Translations under genes and position numbers: made by a program
Assembly: GCA_937897495.1 (NCBI GenBank)
Contig: CALCBL010000249.1
Span: 1 to 10,398 of the forward strand
From: an uncultured Burkholderiales bacterium
GTDB lineage: Bacteria > Pseudomonadota > Gammaproteobacteria > Burkholderiales > Burkholderiaceae_C
Length of the DNA stretch: 10,398 nt
Direction of reading: 5' to 3'
In this document: one piece after another, positions 7,235 to 10,398 of the stretch
How positions within the stretch are numbered: the stretch's first letter is position 1
Layout of the letters: every line of letters begins with the position of its first letter
The notes under the pieces: model-generated
Told to the model about the DNA's origin: nothing
Seen by the model: the letters and a program-made list of their open reading frames with translations, nothing else
Database searches by the model: none

Positions 7235-7396
7235 TGCCCAGGCGAACGGCTGAAACCTTGTGCCCTCAAAAGACTTGGACAAGGTGCACGCTCCCCAGTG
7301 GTTGTAGGCGGATCTAAGCCCTCCAATTTCCACGTCAGAAACCAGCCAGCCAGTGTTAGCAGGGGCCAGGATCCTATCGCCAGTTGCGCACACACC
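7235..7396 (-). ncRNA. ZMP/ZTP riboswitch (pfl motif) in the glyA leader
   Basis: Read on the minus strand, this stretch has the conserved blocks I associate with the pfl/ZTP riboswitch class in the right order. They are ACUGGCGAUA (7375-7384), CUGGGGAGC (7290-7298) and the 3' element CCGUUCGCCUGGGCA (7235-7249). A perfect 8-bp stem counting two G-U pairs joins GUGUGCGC (7386-7393) to GCGUGCAC (7284-7291) and closes the 5' subdomain. A linker hairpin, CCUUGU/ACAAGG (7279-7284 with 7256-7261), separates it from the 3' element. The 3' element ends 65 bases before the glyA start. glyA is one of the classic gene contexts for this class, which binds ZTP/ZMP (AICAR 5'-phosphates) and generally turns expression on. 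The arm inside the 5' subdomain (about 7299-7375) is long. Recognition is from memory of the consensus, not a covariance search. Confidence 0.85.
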
Positions 7397-7477
7397 GAGT
7401 GTAGCCGAGGTGGTGCCTAGATGCATCTGAAAAGCTTAAATTTGGCCGCCTGATTTTTGAGGACAAGCCGCTGCAGA

Positions 7478-8281
7478 TCACTTTTTCGGGCTGAGGTTCG
7501 AGCTGGGGCTAGCTTTGGCACCGGCATCTTTTGAATTTTTGAGGATGGCTTGATTGAGTCGTTCTTGTTCACCGATCACCCTAGAGATGTACTCAGTTTC
7601 TTGAGAAATAGACTCTTCACCGGCCTTGTAGAGTCGAAGACCTTCCTCCAAACTGCCTGTCGAATTGATGCATTCTTTGAGGATTTTGACACCAATGCGG
7701 AGGTTTGTTTTGGGGTCAAAAATGGCCATGGTCCCGCCGTAGGGGGTGAATTGCTCGAAATGGATCTCGGGTATCACCTGCATCAGGCCTTTTGCGCCCG
7801 TAGGGCTGTTGGCAAAAGGGTTGTAGTTAGATTCAACCCCAATCACAGCCAGAATGAGGGTGGCTTCTAGGGCTGACCGATCTGCCAAGTCAAATACCTC
7901 CAAAATCAAGGCATTCAAGGGTTCTGGCGCAATTTTGTATTTGCCTCTCACGGCTTGAACCAAAGTCAATTGAAGCGGTGTCAGGTCAGTTGCGGGCGCT
8001 GCAAAGCTTCTTAGCAATACTTGATGCTGTTCATCTTCAGCTTCTGAAATCTGCAGTCGGGTAAACAGCCAGCCCTGCACGCTTTGGACAGTCAGGGTGC
8101 GCACTTCAGGCCGTGCCAAAGCCAGCATGCTGAGGATCAATGCAAGCAGGCCCAACATTGCAAAACTGTGGTGTGAAATGTTCACAAAGCCGCGCCCAAT
8201 ATCGCCCCCAAAGGTCAACAGTCCGCGCCAAAAGCGAAGAGGCCATTGCGCGGCTAATTCCTGAAAAGCGGGTTGAGTCAC
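7478..8281 (-). CDS. membrane-anchored lytic transglycosylase (SLT domain)
   Basis: A 267-residue protein predicted to cleave peptidoglycan glycan strands with formation of 1,6-anhydromuramoyl ends. An N-terminal cytoplasmic segment is followed by one membrane helix, MLGLLALILSMLALA (about 42-56), so the rest should lie in the periplasm. The SLT domain begins near residue 136: LILAVIGVESNYNPFANSP (142-160) contains the catalytic Glu150 in the ES motif. GAKGLMQVI (162-170) and the later NLRIGVKIL and GLRLYKAGE segments are the other SLT motifs; the usual final N-Y is replaced by LYKAG. The start is a GTG at 8281 with no clear ribosome binding site; a perfect TATAAT (8310-8315, minus) lies about 30 bases upstream. 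The ATG at residue 42 would shorten the protein to the helix onward. It stands alone, divergent from the DUF349 gene. No specific mlt name can be assigned. Confidence 0.9.
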   Translation of the reverse strand: MTQPAFQELAAQWPLRFWRGLLTFGGDIGRGFVNISHHSFAMLGLLALILSMLALARPEVRTLTVQSVQGWLFTRLQISEAEDEQHQVLLRSFAAPATDLTPLQLTLVQAVRGKYKIAPEPLNALILEVFDLADRSALEATLILAVIGVESNYNPFANSPTGAKGLMQVIPEIHFEQFTPYGGTMAIFDPKTNLRIGVKILKECINSTGSLEEGLRLYKAGEESISQETEYISRVIGEQERLNQAILKNSKDAGAKASPSSNLSPKK

Positions 8282-8289
8282 AAGTTGAT

Positions 8290-8317
8290 TTGAATGAAGG
8301 AAACCGCTAATTATAAA
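8290..8317 (+). promoter_or_regulatory. candidate promoter for the DUF349 gene
   Basis: TTGAAT (8290-8295) and TATAAA (8312-8317) are 16 bases apart and match the sigma-70 -35 and -10 boxes at 4 and 5 of 6 positions. Transcription would start near 8324, about 70 bases before the favoured GTG start. The -10 overlaps a minus-strand TATAAT (8310-8315) facing the lytic transglycosylase gene. Confidence 0.5.
8310..8315 (-). promoter_or_regulatory. perfect -10 box for the lytic transglycosylase gene
   Basis: The minus strand reads TATAAT here, within an A/T-rich tract, 28 bases before the GTG start of the lytic transglycosylase. The -35 at 17 bases (AAGCAT) is poor, so this may be a weak or activator-dependent promoter. 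It shares bases with the plus-strand -10 box, so the two directions could exclude each other. Confidence 0.4.
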
Positions 8318-8347
8318 AAAAATCGAAAATAGATGCTTTCAGCATAT

Positions 8348-8365
8348 CGAGGACTGCCTTCCTCG
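8348..8365. repeat. 6-bp perfect inverted repeat in the DUF349 leader
   Basis: CGAGGA (8348-8353), spacer CTGCCT and TCCTCG (8360-8365) form a perfect inverted repeat. A second one, ATGCT-TTC-AGCAT (8333-8345), lies just before it. Both fall between the candidate promoter and the favoured GTG start and are followed by a T-rich run. They could fold in the mRNA or serve as an operator; the sequence does not decide. Confidence 0.45.
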
Positions 8366-8395
8366 GTGAAAATAGCTTCTTTATCTTTTTGTGTT

Positions 8396-10398
8396 GTGAC
8401 TGTGACTTCTTCCTCTCCTAAGACCCCAGACTTGCAAGCCCTAGACAACTTAACTGGGGGTGCCTTTACCGCACAAACATCCGGTGAGCGCGCAGCCAAG
8501 TTGCGTGATTGGCTTATCACAGAGCCATCTCACGAAGTTTTGCAAAACGTGTACAAAGAAGTTTCCACGCGTGACAAAGGCGCTGCCAAAGTGCTTCGCG
8601 AAAAGCTAGATGAGTTAAAGCGCTTGCATGGCCAAGATGTCTTGGCGGCCGAATGGACTGAACGCGCCAATGCCATGCTAACTTCTTCGCGTTTGAACAT
8701 TGCCGATGCCATGGCATGGCAAAGAGATGCTGCCAAAGCAGGTGCGCCACTGTCTCGCGAACCGCTGGCCAGCCTCAAGCTTCAGTTGAATGAAAAAATC
8801 AAAGCGGTTGAAGATTTGCAGCACCAAGTCATGGTGCAGCGCGAAACAGCTGTGCTTTTGGCGCAGCGCATTGAGGTTCTTTCTACCAAAAGTTTGAAAG
8901 AAGCAGGCGCTGCCAATGAACTGTTGCAGTCCGATGTGGCGCACTGGCACCAACAAGCCCATGCCATCACAGAAGATCCCTCTTGGCACAGCGTTGATTT
9001 GAAATTCCCACCCCAACTTGATGCGTCCCGTCATCAGTTAAGCAGTGTTTGGGAAGCCTTTGAAGCTGCGTTGTTTCAGGCTAAAGCGGCTAGAGATGAC
9101 GCCAACGAAGCTTTGCCACCCGTGCCAGTTTGGGCCGAAGAAATTCGCGTTGCAAGAGGAGGGCAAGCAAGTCTTGGTGGGCATGCCAACGTTCATGCAG
9201 TCAAAGAAGCCCCCAATTCCGATCATTTAGCCGTTTCAAATGCGGTGCAAGCTAGCGTTGAAGAATCAACGGCTGAGACGGAGGGCAAGCCAGCTAAAAC
9301 GCCCAAAGTCAGCAATACCAAAATGGATCCTGCTCAGAGGTTGGCCTTGCGCGAAGCCGCCAACCAAGCGGTCGCTGGGGCCATGACGGTCTTGGCGGCT
9401 GAGAACAGTGAAGCCAACTTGTTGGTACTCAAGCAAGTGCTCAAGGACCATGGGCGCAACATGGACACCAACATGGACTTGAAAGTTCATGACGCACTCA
9501 TCGCTGCAGGTGATGCAGAAGGTTGGCAAAGACATGTTGCTGATCAATTGCGTTTGGCATTGGTTTTGAAGGCGGAAGGCCTGTTCAAAAAAGTACCCGT
9601 TAAAACCCAAGACGCCCCAGCGGCCGACGGTGGCGCACAAGAAGTTTCAAAAGAGGATGCCGAGAAAGCGGTCGAGCCTGAAGTTGGTAAGGAAGAGTTT
9701 CACCTTGAGCCCACCGTAGGCGGTCGAAAAATGCAAGACGCTTTGCGTCAGTTGCGTGAAGAATGGAAAAAAGCTGATCAGGGTGGCTTGCCAAACCATG
9801 CTTTGTGGAAGCGTTTCGATGCTGCATGCAACAACGCCTACAAAGTGGTTCAAACTTGGTTGGACAAAATCAAACACGAAGCCAGTGAACATCGCGCTCA
9901 ACGCTTGGCATTGATTGAAGAGGTCAAGGCTTGGGGTGAGGCCAATGCACAAAATGCAGATTGGCGCGCGCACTTGCGGTCTTTGCATCAGTTTGGCGAT
10001 CGCTGGCGTTCGGCGGGTCACTTGAGTGAGAAAGCCTTTGCAGAACTGCAACCTCTTTGGAAGCAGGCCCTGCACAATGCCGCGGCACCTTTGGAAGCCG
10101 CTCAGAAAGCCAGTACCGCAAGGCGTCAAGCTTTGATTGCAGAAGCCGAACAGCTTGGCGCAGCGCCTCTCTTAAGAGTAGATGCGGTCAAGGCCTTGCA
10201 GCAAAATTGGCAAACAGAAGCTCAAAGCGTTCCCATGGATCGCCGCATTGAACAAAAAATGTGGGAGGCTTTTCGCAAACCCATTGATGAGGCTTTCAGT
10301 CGCAAGACCAACTCGCGTGAGCACGTTTCAAATGCCCCGATGTCGGCCCACGACCGCATGGTGCTCGATGCGTCCAATGACTTAAAAGCTGCTAACGC
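8396..10398 (+). CDS. DUF349 domain-containing protein, 3' end beyond the window
   Basis: At least 667 codons, open to the right edge. The N-terminal part, ERAAKLRDWLITEPSHEVL and STRDKGAAKVLREKLDELKR, is the conserved start of large Burkholderiales DUF349 proteins. A predicted coiled coil follows (LKLQLNEKIKAVEDLQHQV). After a low-complexity Ala/Glu/Lys linker, three tandem DUF349-like modules with the LxxLxxxW...LWxxF pattern occur. They start near residue 446 (LRQLREEWKKA, LWKRFDAACNNAY), 523 (LRSLHQFGDRWRSAG, LQPLWKQAL) and 596 (VKALQQNWQTEA, MWEAFRKPIDEAF). No signal peptide or membrane helix is seen, so it is probably cytosolic. The molecular function of this family is not known to me. 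The start is uncertain: GTG 8396 or 8402 fits homologues I recall, while the frame is open back to an ATG at 8333. None has a good ribosome binding site. Confidence 0.88.
   Translation, partial: MTVTSSSPKTPDLQALDNLTGGAFTAQTSGERAAKLRDWLITEPSHEVLQNVYKEVSTRDKGAAKVLREKLDELKRLHGQDVLAAEWTERANAMLTSSRLNIADAMAWQRDAAKAGAPLSREPLASLKLQLNEKIKAVEDLQHQVMVQRETAVLLAQRIEVLSTKSLKEAGAANELLQSDVAHWHQQAHAITEDPSWHSVDLKFPPQLDASRHQLSSVWEAFEAALFQAKAARDDANEALPPVPVWAEEIRVARGGQASLGGHANVHAVKEAPNSDHLAVSNAVQASVEESTAETEGKPAKTPKVSNTKMDPAQRLALREAANQAVAGAMTVLAAENSEANLLVLKQVLKDHGRNMDTNMDLKVHDALIAAGDAEGWQRHVADQLRLALVLKAEGLFKKVPVKTQDAPAADGGAQEVSKEDAEKAVEPEVGKEEFHLEPTVGGRKMQDALRQLREEWKKADQGGLPNHALWKRFDAACNNAYKVVQTWLDKIKHEASEHRAQRLALIEEVKAWGEANAQNADWRAHLRSLHQFGDRWRSAGHLSEKAFAELQPLWKQALHNAAAPLEAAQKASTARRQALIAEAEQLGAAPLLRVDAVKALQQNWQTEAQSVPMDRRIEQKMWEAFRKPIDEAFSRKTNSREHVSNAPMSAHDRMVLDASNDLKAAN

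Noticed and set aside
7148..7426. Open frame of 92 codons on the minus strand before glyA
   Set aside because: It covers the ZTP riboswitch and the glyA start, has no ribosome binding site and no protein resemblance; the RNA structure explains the stretch better.
9647..10129. Open frame of 160 codons on the minus strand inside the DUF349 gene
   Set aside because: The plus frame shows conserved DUF349 motifs throughout; the antisense frame is an accident of codon use and is rich in Phe, Cys and Leu without family likeness.

Overview
The window looks like the chromosome of a betaproteobacterium of the Burkholderiales, most probably a Comamonadaceae member related to Limnohabitans or Rhodoferax. 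This is inferred from the protein sequences (RibD/RibE/RibB, NrdR, SHMT, a DUF349 protein and a family-specific lytic transglycosylase), the moderate GC content and the gene order glyA-nrdR-...-ribD-ribE-ribB(A). No transposase, integrase, phage gene, CRISPR array, rRNA or tRNA gene was recognised.

Layout: positions 1-2268 (minus strand) carry riboflavin genes in the transcription order ribD, ribE, ribB(A); the last is cut by the left edge. Positions 2313-4781 (minus) hold four tightly packed type IV pilus minor pilin genes in the transcription order pilE-like, pilW-like, pilX-like, pilV-like. They overlap or nearly touch and run straight into ribD. A fimT/gspH-type minor pilin gene (4892-5476, plus) diverges from pilE across a 110-base intergenic stretch that contains paired repeats. 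fimT converges, with only 2 bases between stops, on a glyA-nrdR pair (minus, 4-base overlap). Upstream of glyA lies a recognisable ZMP/ZTP (pfl-motif) riboswitch. Then come a membrane-anchored lytic transglycosylase (7478-8281, minus) and, divergent from it, a long DUF349 protein that runs off the right edge.

How the genes work together: glyA supplies glycine and one-carbon units and is expected to respond to ZTP, the alarmone of 10-formyl-THF shortage. nrdR, co-translated with it, represses ribonucleotide reductase. The rib genes make riboflavin. The five minor pilins (H/I/J/K-like set plus a PilE-like protein) would form the initiation or tip complex of a type IV pilus; the PilY1 adhesin gene usually found in such clusters is absent here.

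The points most worth a second look are the glyA ZTP riboswitch with its three-strand alternative pairing, the pilW-like gene that has no start codon able to supply a canonical prepilin leader, and the repeat architecture between fimT and pilE.
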